Assembly (NCBI GenBank): GCA_028280715.1
Contig: JANQLG010000001.1
Coordinates: 122,202 to 186,201 of the forward strand
Length of the DNA stretch: 64,000 nucleotides
Source: Spongiibacteraceae bacterium
GTDB taxonomy: Bacteria > Pseudomonadota > Gammaproteobacteria > Pseudomonadales > Dasaniaceae
Direction of reading: 5' to 3'
A model generated the notes under the pieces. The model had not been told where the DNA came from, searched no databases, and worked only from the letters and a program-made list of their open reading frames with translations. A program made the position numbers and the translations under genes. Numbering within the stretch: the stretch's first letter is position 1; the number at the start of each line of letters is the position of its first letter. Of the stretch, positions 48,668 through 56,511 are shown in pieces.

Positions 48668-48746
48668 TGAAATAGCCTTAGGACTATTTCAACCCGCGTA
48701 GCGGGCTGCGTCGCGTTGCGACTTGTCCAAATTGCTATGCAATTTG
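48668..48746. repeat. Array of four short hairpins
   Basis: Four consecutive inverted repeats in 79 bp: TGAAATAG/CTATTTCA (48668-48691), CCCGC/GCGGG (48693-48705), GTCGC/GCGAC (48710-48722) and CAAATTGC/GCAATTTG (48728-48746). Each of the last three has a 3-base loop. It resembles a dispersed intergenic repeat (REP/BIME-like), but other copies cannot be seen here. Confidence 0.55.
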
Positions 48747-48790
48747 TCGAACCGCGCTTTAAAGAACAAATTCAGCTCGTTCCGCCGGAT

Positions 48791-48829
48791 AAATAAAAAA
48801 GGCGTCCCGATGGGACGCCTTTTTTATTT
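48791..48829. terminator. Bidirectional terminator beside the tRNA-Lys fragment
   Basis: A perfect 18-bp stem, AAATAAAAAAGGCGTCCC (48791-48808) against GGGACGCCTTTTTTATTT (48812-48829), with a 3-base loop. It would end transcription of the leftward tRNA-Lys gene and of the rightward PDZ gene. Confidence 0.92.
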
Positions 48830-48832
48830 ATA

Positions 48833-48877
48833 TGGTGGGCCGTGCTGGATTCGAACCAGCGACCAATTGGTTAAAAG
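48833..48877 (-). other. Displaced 3' end of tRNA-Lys(UUU): attachment site (att) of the island
   Basis: Read on the minus strand, this is the last 45 bases of a tRNA-Lys gene. It begins in the anticodon loop (CTTTTAA, anticodon TTT), continues through the variable and T arms (GGTTCGAATCC inside a TGG/CCA stem) and ends with the acceptor GGCCC, A and encoded CCA. Upstream (48878 and higher) the D arm and 5' anticodon stem are missing and the sequence is unrelated AT-rich DNA. Such a clean break at the anticodon loop is the scar left by a tyrosine recombinase. The intact tRNA should lie at the other end of the element. Confidence 0.88.
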
Positions 48878-49725
48878 CTAGCGAAACAAAAAAATATTTT
48901 TTATTTATCAATAACTTACGCGATCGACCTTTAGCAAATTTCCTATTAAATCCCATCGAATGCCACTATTTCCACACAATGGCCACACACTCATAACAAG
49001 CCAAGTGACAGCAGTTTCCACACTTAACTAAGGTGTCTTCCAAAGACCAGGGGATTCTCAAGCACATAGCCGTACTCTCTCTTAGCGAATTCGATAACCT
49101 TATCAAAGGTGCCTGCTTTCAGCGGCCCACCATCACACACTCTGAATGCCTGGCAAAAGCTCCAACTAATTTTTCCACAAGATATTCTCACAGAAGATCT
49201 TGTGTCACTGTAATCTCGGGCAAAAAAATTCGAAGATTAATCTCCAAAATATTCTGGACTTTCTGACTGTTAACAGTAAAACCGAGGCTTCGCCATCTTT
49301 AGCAGGTGTTGTAACTAACAACCCTGATGATGAAATTTCCAATTAGGAATTATTATCCACTAAATTATTTATCTATCGGAGAAAGTAGATTAGCTAACTT
49401 AACTGGTCGATGTTTTTCAAATATAGATAACTTCCATAAACACAGAGAAAGAAATATGAAAGATCGCAAATAACGGCAATTAATTTGGAAATAAAAATAT
49501 CGAGAGCGCTTTCAATAAATATATCCAATAATATAAAAAAGAAGACAATTACTGCTTAAATTTAGACAAATACTGTAACAGTATACAAATCATCTTGATC
49601 AAGGAGAAATATATGCTGTGCATTTATACATGTTGTCAGCTATTAAGATGTCAATGTACAATCAAGAAGTCGTTAGTCTTACAAAGGTAAAGGTTAATAC
49701 TCATTTCTCTAATGGAGTGGAACGC
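48878..49725. other. AT-rich island edge without a confident gene
   Basis: About 850 bp between the att site and the first cargo gene. The only open frames are a 77-codon GTG frame on the plus strand (49033-49266) and an ATG-less minus-strand frame (49024-49236). Neither is convincing as an intact gene. The segment next to att should include integrase or excisionase arm sites if this end is active. Confidence 0.4.
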
Positions 49726-50892
49726 ATGGATTCAATAACTATATTAATAAGAATAATACTGTTATTTTTCATCGCTATATTTTCTACCAGCTTAACCTAC
49801 TCTGATACAGTAACACCTAGTGATCGAGTAACAAATAGCTTAAGCATTCGAGCAGACCCAAATAGCAATTCAAATAAAATAGGTAAACTCTATCCTGGAC
49901 AAAAAGCAGAGCTTATTGGTCAATCTGGGGCTTACTACCGTATTAAAACAGAGCAAGGAATTGAAGGTTATGTTGCAAAGTCCTGGTCGACACTGATACC
50001 AGCTAGTGGAACACTTACGATAGTAACTTGGAATTTAGAGGGGCCTACCGGAATTGATAATAAAGATTTAAATGCACTTGCTGAATTTATCAATGGAGCT
50101 GATGCTGTAGTCTTGGAAGAGGTGTTAGGACAGGATCAAGTAGATTTGGCACTGACTAAAGCAAGTTTAACTTCAATGAAAAGTACTGTGTCTGATTTTG
50201 CTAAAGATTCAGAGCAAAATGTATATAAAAAACAAGAATTAGCGATACTGAGCCCTCATAATTTAGGCAAAATAATAGAGGTTGATCCATACCCTCAAAA
50301 TGATACACCTGAGATGAGAGCGAAAGATATTGACTTTGATGTTCCAGATTTTATTCCTTCTGACCAACGAAGCAAAAAAGGGGCAAGGGGTTGGCTTTGG
50401 GTTGATATTCCAAGTTTGAAAATCTCGATTATAGGTGTTCATTTAAAATCTTCACAAGGAGCGACAGGAAAACAAGATGAGATTAACAGTTTTAAACGTG
50501 AGGCTGTCTCTGCCGCTCTGGCCATAGCTATAAAGGAAGATTCAATTAATCGACCTACATGGTCTTATATTGTTGCAGGTGATTTTAACGTCGCTCCAGG
50601 AGACATCGATAAAGTAGGCGTCGATTTCAATGCTCCATGTACAAACCAAAAGTGTGTAGGTTATGATCAGACTCATGCAATTTTTGGTGGAGGAATAGTT
50701 GAAGGGTTTGTGATGCGCAATCTGGTTGAAGGCATTTCTTCTTCGTATGCAAAAGGTAATTTTGTTCAGAGTCCAATTGACAACATCTATGCCTACGGCC
50801 CTATTTTTGACAAAACAACCAAATTGACTATTGAGAGGGGAGCAACTTTTGGTTCAGATCATTATGCAATCAAAGTGGCTATTAAGTATTAA
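49726..50892 (+). CDS. Exported SH3b + endonuclease/exonuclease/phosphatase (EEP) protein
   Basis: A 388-residue protein from the ATG at 49726, eight bases after GGAG; the open frame begins at 49618 without support. A signal or anchor segment (about residues 6-26) leads to a bacterial SH3 domain (about 35-85, with SLSIRADPNSNS and EGYVAKSW) and an EEP domain (about 95-388). All EEP catalytic positions are visible: TWNLEG, VVLEEV, GVHLKSS, AGDFNVAPGD and GSDHYAI. It could cut DNA, RNA or phosphoesters outside the cytoplasm; SH3b domains bind the cell wall. It is cargo of the island and more AT-rich than the transfer genes. Confidence 0.82.
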   Translation: MDSITILIRIILLFFIAIFSTSLTYSDTVTPSDRVTNSLSIRADPNSNSNKIGKLYPGQKAELIGQSGAYYRIKTEQGIEGYVAKSWSTLIPASGTLTIVTWNLEGPTGIDNKDLNALAEFINGADAVVLEEVLGQDQVDLALTKASLTSMKSTVSDFAKDSEQNVYKKQELAILSPHNLGKIIEVDPYPQNDTPEMRAKDIDFDVPDFIPSDQRSKKGARGWLWVDIPSLKISIIGVHLKSSQGATGKQDEINSFKREAVSAALAIAIKEDSINRPTWSYIVAGDFNVAPGDIDKVGVDFNAPCTNQKCVGYDQTHAIFGGGIVEGFVMRNLVEGISSSYAKGNFVQSPIDNIYAYGPIFDKTTKLTIERGATFGSDHYAIKVAIKY

Positions 50893-50894
50893 TG

Positions 50895-50926
50895 CACTTT
50901 TTATATTTTTTCTTTAATAAAAAGTG
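50895..50926. terminator. Possible terminator after the EEP gene
   Basis: A 10-bp stem, CACTTTTTAT (50895-50904) against ATAAAAAGTG (50917-50926), with a T-rich 12-base loop, two bases after the EEP stop. It separates that gene from the ATPase gene. Confidence 0.45.
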
Positions 50927-50980
50927 TACTTTAAAAAACTAATAATATATAAAAAATAAAAGCAATAGAGGGATGTAAAT

Positions 50981-52627
50981 TTGCAGCCGAACAAATCTAA
51001 TGAGGACATTGACCTCTTGAAAATAATATTCAAAGAGGATGAGCCTTTAGGACCAACTCATATTGAAGACAATGTACGCTTCGTAGATGAATTATTAATA
51101 AAAGAAAACCTTCCATTTAAACGCCTATACCAAAACCCACATTTTCTAGTTGGAAGAAAAGGTTCTGGAAAAAGTTCGCTTTTATATAGTGCTTATTTAG
51201 ATGACAGGTCAATAAGCCTTGAACTACCTTCAAGTGAAGTTTTTAAGCAGGTTATTCTTCTAATTAATGAAAATGTAGATGAATATACGACTGTTGAGCA
51301 AGTCGAGTCCATTTGGAGCTTTGCCATTTGGGCATCAATAGCTGCACGTATAATTAAGTATGCTAAAGAGAAAGAATATGATAGTGAGCAAGTAAAAATA
51401 CTTATAAAATTCGCTGATGGGCTAAACATAAATGTTTATGACCCTCCATTCATAATAATTTTTAATGCCCTAAACTATATAAAGGAAAACAAGCAATCAA
51501 AATTGAGTTTTGAGCTAGCTGCACGTTATTCTTCATTTAACAACATTACAACATCGGATGTGGAAATTGCAGTAGGAAGGATATTAAAGCAATTTGATAT
51601 TGAACTAAGGGTACTGGTTGATTCAATGGAAGAATACAAACTCAATACCTTTGGTGCGATGCCAGCAATCTCAGGCTTTATTCGCTTTATTGGGCAATTT
51701 AAAAGCTTTTCGTCTAATGTATATATTCAATGCGCTCTACCAACAGAAGTTTATTTTCCTATCATTGAAAAGATATCATCAAACCCTGCAAAAGATTTTA
51801 GTAGAATTGAGTTAGTCCAGTGGACAGCAAGAGAGTTACTGTATTTAGCTGCAAGACGTTTATCTGTATTCATAAAACTTAAAGCTCCTGATGTATATAG
51901 TAAAAACATAGCACCTATTGAAAATCTAGAGGGAAGAAAATTTTCTAAACCATTTTGGGCCTTGATTCTTCCAGAGAGTATTGAGAATGGTTTGGGAGTT
52001 AAAGAGGGCTCTGAAGCTTATATTGTCCGGCATACACAACTTTCACCTAGACATATCATTTTGTATTTTAATGAGATTGTCAGGCGAGGCATAAAATACG
52101 TGTTAGCCGGTGAAAGAATACCAAAAGAAATTGTAATCAATGCTATAAAAGATTCAGAAAATCGCCTTTGTGATGATGTCTTTGCTGGGTGGCTTTCAAA
52201 TTATAGCTTTGAAGCAGTTGATTACAAGTATCATGGATATCCACATGCCAAAGATCTTTGTAGAACACTACTACTATATTTACCACACAAATTTCGTTTC
52301 AACGATTTCGAAAAAATATATAAAAAATACGTTAAAAACTCATTGACTAATATAGCTGACGCCGAAGATGCTATTAAACTCCTTACAGAACTTGGAATTG
52401 TCGGCAAAGTAGTTGACTCCGGCCATCGAAGTGATAGATATATCACAGCGGAGTTTGAATATGCTTTGCCCGCTCACTTGATTTACTCATATAACAGTGA
52501 ATTCTGTTTACATCCTGCATTCATTGGAACCTTTGGTTCAAAAGAAAATTATCCAGACCCCCCTTTTGCTATCTACCCGATTGGTAGTGACCCAGAAGAG
52601 TCAGATTATAGAAATTTCGGGGGTTAA
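50981..52627 (+). CDS. P-loop ATPase (Sll1717-like), candidate defence sensor
   Basis: A 548-residue cytoplasmic ATPase. The start is TTG at 50981, with GAGGG eight bases upstream. The Walker A motif GRKGSGKSS is at residues 58-66, and a Walker B-like strand RVLVDSMEE (Asp214) follows. The C-terminal half is helical, with a winged-helix-like stretch around residues 400-500. The layout matches what I know as the Sll1717 type of P-loop ATPase, relatives of STAND/ORC-like NTPases; family membership is from memory. Seven bases after its stop starts a membrane protein gene, so the two are almost certainly co-expressed. No nuclease domain is visible in it. Confidence 0.75.
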   Translation: MQPNKSNEDIDLLKIIFKEDEPLGPTHIEDNVRFVDELLIKENLPFKRLYQNPHFLVGRKGSGKSSLLYSAYLDDRSISLELPSSEVFKQVILLINENVDEYTTVEQVESIWSFAIWASIAARIIKYAKEKEYDSEQVKILIKFADGLNINVYDPPFIIIFNALNYIKENKQSKLSFELAARYSSFNNITTSDVEIAVGRILKQFDIELRVLVDSMEEYKLNTFGAMPAISGFIRFIGQFKSFSSNVYIQCALPTEVYFPIIEKISSNPAKDFSRIELVQWTARELLYLAARRLSVFIKLKAPDVYSKNIAPIENLEGRKFSKPFWALILPESIENGLGVKEGSEAYIVRHTQLSPRHIILYFNEIVRRGIKYVLAGERIPKEIVINAIKDSENRLCDDVFAGWLSNYSFEAVDYKYHGYPHAKDLCRTLLLYLPHKFRFNDFEKIYKKYVKNSLTNIADAEDAIKLLTELGIVGKVVDSGHRSDRYITAEFEYALPAHLIYSYNSEFCLHPAFIGTFGSKENYPDPPFAIYPIGSDPEESDYRNFGG

Positions 52628-52634
52628 ACTTACT

Positions 52635-53498
52635 ATGGATGCTTATGCCTCATGGCTTAGAACTGTTCTTAATACTCTTATAAAAGATCTTGAATACACT
52701 TATACTGAGGGTTTTAATGAAGACTGCTTATGCCTTTTTGATGAAGTTACAAAAATAATAACTATTGAAATTCGAGATGAAGTATTAATTCAAGAATTAG
52801 AGAATATTAGAAAGTACATATTAGATTCTAACTTTGACGGCCTTCCTAAGTTAGAATTTTCAGCAGGTTTCAGCACTTATATCGCCACACTTGAAATTAA
52901 CCATGAAGTAATAGGAAGAGTTTATCAGAAGGGAATGGGGCTGCTTGCTGATGGCAAATATTTAGAAACTGACACCATTGAGCATTTTGGTGGTGCTGCT
53001 CTAGGTAGTCTTCTTAGAGATGTTGAGGAAACAGCAGGAGTAAGGATTGAACAACCAGAACAACAATCTGAACAGAATGAAGAAGAAACAGGATTGCCTG
53101 ATGAAAACTCGGAAAATCTTGAAGATGGAAAAGCTAATACAGAGAATAATGAAAAAATGGAAAAAGAAGAAGACATAACCATAAACCAAAGCGAACAAGT
53201 AAATGAGAGAGGATCAACAAGCCAAGCTGATAAATTTATGGCGTTAATATCTGCTTTATTGGTATTTCTATTATTAGCATTTGTTGTGATACGTAATGAA
53301 CCATTCGCCGACCCTAATATTGTAATTGGGATGAGAATTTTTATTAGCTTATCTGCTTCAATTTTTGGAGCATCCATTCCTGGGTTTTTAAACGTTCAAT
53401 GGGAAGGAAGTGGATTCTTTCTACGCGCAGGAGGTGCACTGGCATTATTCGCTATAACTTTTGTATTTACACCGACAGTTCTTGACCCATATCAATAA
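52635..53498 (+). CDS. C-terminally membrane-anchored protein, candidate effector
   Basis: A 287-residue protein from the ATG at 52635, the first that follows the ATPase stop; the open frame extends back into the ATPase gene. The N-terminal 140 residues are a soluble domain I cannot place. A low-complexity acidic linker (about 150-195, rich in E, Q and N) follows, then three hydrophobic segments (about 202-219, 229-250 and 263-281). The IPGFLNV and LRAGGALALF motifs of this last part recall the C-terminal membrane regions of several bacterial defence-linked proteins, in my memory. With the ATPase it could form a sensor and membrane-damaging pair. Confidence 0.7.
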   Translation: MDAYASWLRTVLNTLIKDLEYTYTEGFNEDCLCLFDEVTKIITIEIRDEVLIQELENIRKYILDSNFDGLPKLEFSAGFSTYIATLEINHEVIGRVYQKGMGLLADGKYLETDTIEHFGGAALGSLLRDVEETAGVRIEQPEQQSEQNEEETGLPDENSENLEDGKANTENNEKMEKEEDITINQSEQVNERGSTSQADKFMALISALLVFLLLAFVVIRNEPFADPNIVIGMRIFISLSASIFGASIPGFLNVQWEGSGFFLRAGGALALFAITFVFTPTVLDPYQ

Positions 53499-53673
53499 AC
53501 CGTAATTTTCATTGCATGAATTTTTTACACAAAAAGAATTATAAAAATTTTCAGCCGCAATCGGATTGCTAGTTTTTTCATACTATATTTATTATGACTG
53601 CCAGCACGATAAATCCAATTCCCAAAAACGCTTAATAATTTCAGGTTCATTATATCTTTTTCTCAGCAATACC

Positions 53674-54660
53674 TCATCCACTTACAGAAGGAGCATCATG
53701 CGGCACTTCTACAGCAAGTTCATAACTATTTCTTTTTCCTTCTTTCAAAACACCGACAGCATAAAGACTTCTTAATACTTGACGGATGGTATTTACATCC
53801 ATGCCGTATTTTTCATCACGTATCTTTCGAAAAACAGGCGGCAACTTTCCGCTTAAAATATCACAAATCAATCGAACAACCGACTGCTGTGCAGCAACGG
53901 CCACTTCATTATTACATGAATAAAATACTGCTTTCTCATCTTCAATCTTAGACCGATCTCTTTCATTAATTTCACTTTTGTATAGCTGTGCAAGACTGAT
54001 CATTCCAAGCGTAGTGATCTCCAACAGCAAACTCAAAAAGCCATACCCCGCAAACCGTACCATTGTTATATCGATCCCTAAGAGCTGTGCTATATCAGAA
54101 AAAAATGCTGTAACCGGTATCTTTTGAATAGCTTCAGTTTCACCTGCGCGAGACAAATCTTTGGTTAAAGAGGCCAACGATGTACCAAGTACAGAAATCA
54201 CTTCAGCGTTTTTCTCTCCTTCGGACCATTGTTTATGGTAAATACTGGCCAATCTTTTTTGCATCAACTGTTCTTGGTAGATCATTTCATGCTGAATATT
54301 TTTTATCTGCTGTTGTAGTGCTTGATATTCCCCTGTATCAATTTGATTTTTCTGTATCAAACGCGACTCAGATGAAACTAAAAATGCGCAGCTCGCCAAC
54401 CAAGAAAAAAACATTAGCGTCAGGCTCAAAATCGAAAAGTATTTTCCGCGTTTTCGCTGTGACCAAAACAAGTACTTGCCGATATCAATACAGCAACCAA
54501 TTAATAAAAAAAACAGTGATAAAAATACAACGTTATCTATTCGGTCTTTATCCAACAATGCATCAAACTGCTCTCCTGACAAAGACAGCGCAAACATGCC
54601 TGTCAGCACCATGCTAACCAAACAAAGGATATTTTGTGTAACGAAAATCAAATAAAGCAT
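53674..54660 (-). CDS. Membrane protein with coiled coil and C-terminal winged helix
   Basis: A 328-residue protein from the ATG at 54660; a TTG at 54675 would add five residues, and neither has a good ribosome site. Two hydrophobic hairpins (about 2-24 and 43-62, then 77-97) are followed by a polar coiled-coil stretch (about 100-145) and another membrane segment (about 200-225). A soluble end has helix-turn-helix-like sequence (VRLICDILSG and DVNTIRQVLRSLYAVGVLKEG, about 265-315). This order suggests a membrane-tethered DNA-binding or sensor protein. I do not recognise a family. It is the only minus-strand gene among the left-end cargo. Confidence 0.62.
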   Translation of the reverse strand: MLYLIFVTQNILCLVSMVLTGMFALSLSGEQFDALLDKDRIDNVVFLSLFFLLIGCCIDIGKYLFWSQRKRGKYFSILSLTLMFFSWLASCAFLVSSESRLIQKNQIDTGEYQALQQQIKNIQHEMIYQEQLMQKRLASIYHKQWSEGEKNAEVISVLGTSLASLTKDLSRAGETEAIQKIPVTAFFSDIAQLLGIDITMVRFAGYGFLSLLLEITTLGMISLAQLYKSEINERDRSKIEDEKAVFYSCNNEVAVAAQQSVVRLICDILSGKLPPVFRKIRDEKYGMDVNTIRQVLRSLYAVGVLKEGKRNSYELAVEVPHDAPSVSG

Positions 54661-55003
54661 AGGGAAATATGCCAACTTGAGAAGTGAAATACAGCCAATC
54701 AGATAAGGAGTTATCTTAACTTTCGGTAATTAAAAAAAATCAAAAAAGTGTATCTGACGCGTTAGACCCTTTTGTTTAGCTTTCAGGCACGATAGTTAAT
54801 GTTGCTTATGTGACATAGAGCACAGTTTCATACCATTTATGGTAAATACCTCTCAATTCAGCTCGTCCATTAAATAAACCCTACACGTTTAATGTCTTTG
54901 GCGTTTGAACCGTTTTTCCGTCACTTCTCACTCTCGGTGAATAGTATGAGATAACGAAAGAAACCAGCATATACATTGTTGTAAGAAATGGAGGGACAAG
55001 CCA
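54661..55003. promoter_or_regulatory. Divergent intergenic region with a short inverted repeat
   Basis: A 343-bp gap between the divergent membrane protein and DUF2857 genes. TACCAT (54831-54836) and ATGGTA (54839-54844) form a compact inverted repeat that could be an operator. Otherwise nothing coding is visible. Confidence 0.35.
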
Positions 55004-55540
55004 ATGAACGGATTTGAAGATGAAATGTGTCGCGCCGCCGCTCATTCACTCTTTTTTTCGCTCGACTCGCTAAAAGCTTTCCATTTCAGTCATCTTAATC
55101 TATCTGACCGATTAATTGCCTCCATGGCAGAACTCAACTTAAATCAGCAGAAATGGCTGATTGGCCGAGCCGGTTACTATTTAAAATTCGAGTTGAACAC
55201 CATAGCACTGGAGCGTCAGTTACAAGAACTAGATGTACTACAAGCCGAATACCAAATTGAAAATATGTTTATTCTAAAAGGTTCGCCCCGATCACTGATG
55301 CGCCGTTTGTTTGGCATGCATCCTACGGAGTTTGCAAGGCGGCGTGAAATTCTCGACCTGCAAGGCGTGAGTATAGGCCGGCCACCGAAATGTGATGAAG
55401 CGATGGAACACACATTGTGGTCCTTATGGCAGGAACTGGAAGAACTCGATCCACGCCAGCGCTTTCTCGCTCTCGCCGATCAAACCGAATTGGATCTTCA
55501 TATTATCTGGGGCGCGTTAAAAGACTACATCGATATTTAA
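55004..55540 (+). CDS. DUF2857 domain-containing ICE protein
   Basis: A 178-residue protein of the DUF2857 (STY4526-like) type found in tRNA-borne islands and ICEs. The signature area includes MRRLFGMHPTEFARRRE (about 103-119) and a GRPPK loop before an acidic helix rich in W, E and L. I recall that related proteins take part in transcriptional control of ICE transfer genes; that role is inference here. GGAGGG lies eight bases before the ATG. A small gene with its own strong site follows 80 bp later. Confidence 0.8.
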   Translation: MNGFEDEMCRAAAHSLFFSLDSLKAFHFSHLNLSDRLIASMAELNLNQQKWLIGRAGYYLKFELNTIALERQLQELDVLQAEYQIENMFILKGSPRSLMRRLFGMHPTEFARRREILDLQGVSIGRPPKCDEAMEHTLWSLWQELEELDPRQRFLALADQTELDLHIIWGALKDYIDI

Positions 55541-55620
55541 ACAACATAACGAATATCGCTAATTGACTTTCTTTTATCTTTAAGCTGTTATAATTTAAGC
55601 CGATAAAGGAGTATTCAGCG

Positions 55621-55851
55621 ATGAAACCACTTCAATCAATAATACGTATTGTCTTGGTGTTATTCACCCATGCACTTACTTTGTGTCGAGAAATCTGGTT
55701 ATTGCTAACAGACATGATCGGAGATGAGGATTACGACGATCAAGAAAATTCTCCATCTGACAACGCTTGGTATAATCACCGCACTGGAGAAACTACGTCA
55801 TATCAGCAATCAGATGGTATTTATAATTCAAGCCATAACTACGACCAGTAA
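55621..55851 (+). CDS. Small protein with N-terminal membrane segment
   Basis: A 76-residue protein. AAAGGAG stands eight bases before the ATG. Residues 5-32 form one hydrophobic segment, and the rest is hydrophilic and tyrosine/asparagine-rich (DNAWYNHRTGETTSY). I do not recognise a family. It lies between DUF2857 and the convergent RadC-like gene, so it is probably an ICE accessory protein. Confidence 0.6.
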   Translation: MKPLQSIIRIVLVLFTHALTLCREIWLLLTDMIGDEDYDDQENSPSDNAWYNHRTGETTSYQQSDGIYNSSHNYDQ

Positions 55852-55884
55852 AAAAACCGCCTGTACGCTGTTGCGCAGCAGGCG
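55850..55884 (-). terminator. Terminator of the RadC-like gene
   Basis: On the minus strand CGCCTG (from 55884) pairs with CAGGCG (to 55858), with a smaller inner stem, and a run of T follows. It ends the leftward transfer transcript. Confidence 0.75.
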
Positions 55885-55899
55885 ATTAGTTTAAACGGG

Positions 55900-56391
55900 C
55901 TAAATCAGACCGCGTTCGGCAAAAGATTCTACGCTATGACCACCTACAATAAAGTGGTCCAGCACCCGGACATCCACCAGTGCTAAGGCTTTTTTAAGAC
56001 ACTCAGTGGTATGTTGATCAGCCTCGCTGGGCTCAGGAATATGCGATGGATGGTTATGCGCAAAAATCACAGCAGTAGCGTTTAACCGCAGAGCAGCTTT
56101 CACCACCTCGCGGGGATGCACGCAGCAACCATTGATTGTACCCATAAACAACTCCCGATATTCGATCAATTGGTACTGGTTATCCAGAAACAGACCGCAG
56201 AATATTTCCTGTTCCCGTTCGGATAACTGCAAACACAAGTAGTCTTGTACAGTCTGCGGAGAATTCAATACCTGACCATGTGTTTGCAAACGCGCATAGA
56301 GCAGGTTTTTGGCTTCCGCAATCACTTGGTTTTCCTGTTCCAGTGCGGTATCCGTGGGACATGGTTCACCAGAGAAATGAACGTCTTTCAT
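55900..56391 (-). CDS. RadC-like JAB domain protein
   Basis: A 163-residue protein of the RadC (JAB/MPN) family. The metal motif HNHPS with a serine and aspartate seven to ten residues on (PEPSEAD) is at about residues 115-129, and an upstream glutamate lies in the ELFMGTINGC strand. Chromosomal RadC is longer (about 220 residues, with an HhH N-terminus); this short form is the one typical of mobile elements. Its reaction is unknown despite the radiation-sensitivity name. AGGGAG precedes the ATG. It is transcribed with the DUF3577 gene. Confidence 0.9.
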   Translation of the reverse strand: MKDVHFSGEPCPTDTALEQENQVIAEAKNLLYARLQTHGQVLNSPQTVQDYLCLQLSEREQEIFCGLFLDNQYQLIEYRELFMGTINGCCVHPREVVKAALRLNATAVIFAHNHPSHIPEPSEADQHTTECLKKALALVDVRVLDHFIVGGHSVESFAERGLI

Positions 56392-56427
56392 CGTTGTACT
56401 CCCTATTATTACTCACGGGAACACAAC

Positions 56428-56501
56428 CTTTCCTGCCGGGAACGGTGGTTCCCTGAAGGAAAGAAAATGGACAACCGGTTGATGGTTCAACGCAGTTGTC
56501 C
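56428..56501. repeat. Nested hairpin plus second hairpin between radC-like and DUF3577 genes
   Basis: Arms CTTTCCT (56428-56434) and AGGAAAG (56457-56463) enclose a second pair GGGAAC (56438-56443) and GTTCCC (56448-56453), with symmetrical 3-base internal loops. A separate pair, GGACAAC/GTTGTCC, lies at 56469-56501. The 120-bp gap is thus mostly foldable; it may be an RNA processing site or protein-binding DNA. Confidence 0.6.
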
Positions 56502-56511
56502 GGGCGGTTAG

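Noticed and set aside
48668..48746. CRISPR array
   Set aside because: The four hairpins differ in sequence and have no repeated unit or regular spacers. No cas genes are in the window.
48833..48877. A complete tRNA-Lys gene
   Set aside because: The D arm and the 5' half of the anticodon stem are missing; the sequence above 48877 cannot pair with the CCAAT arm.
49033..49266. 77-codon GTG frame at the island edge
   Set aside because: The start context is weak and the product is unlike any protein I know. The opposite strand is open too, so it may be a shadow.
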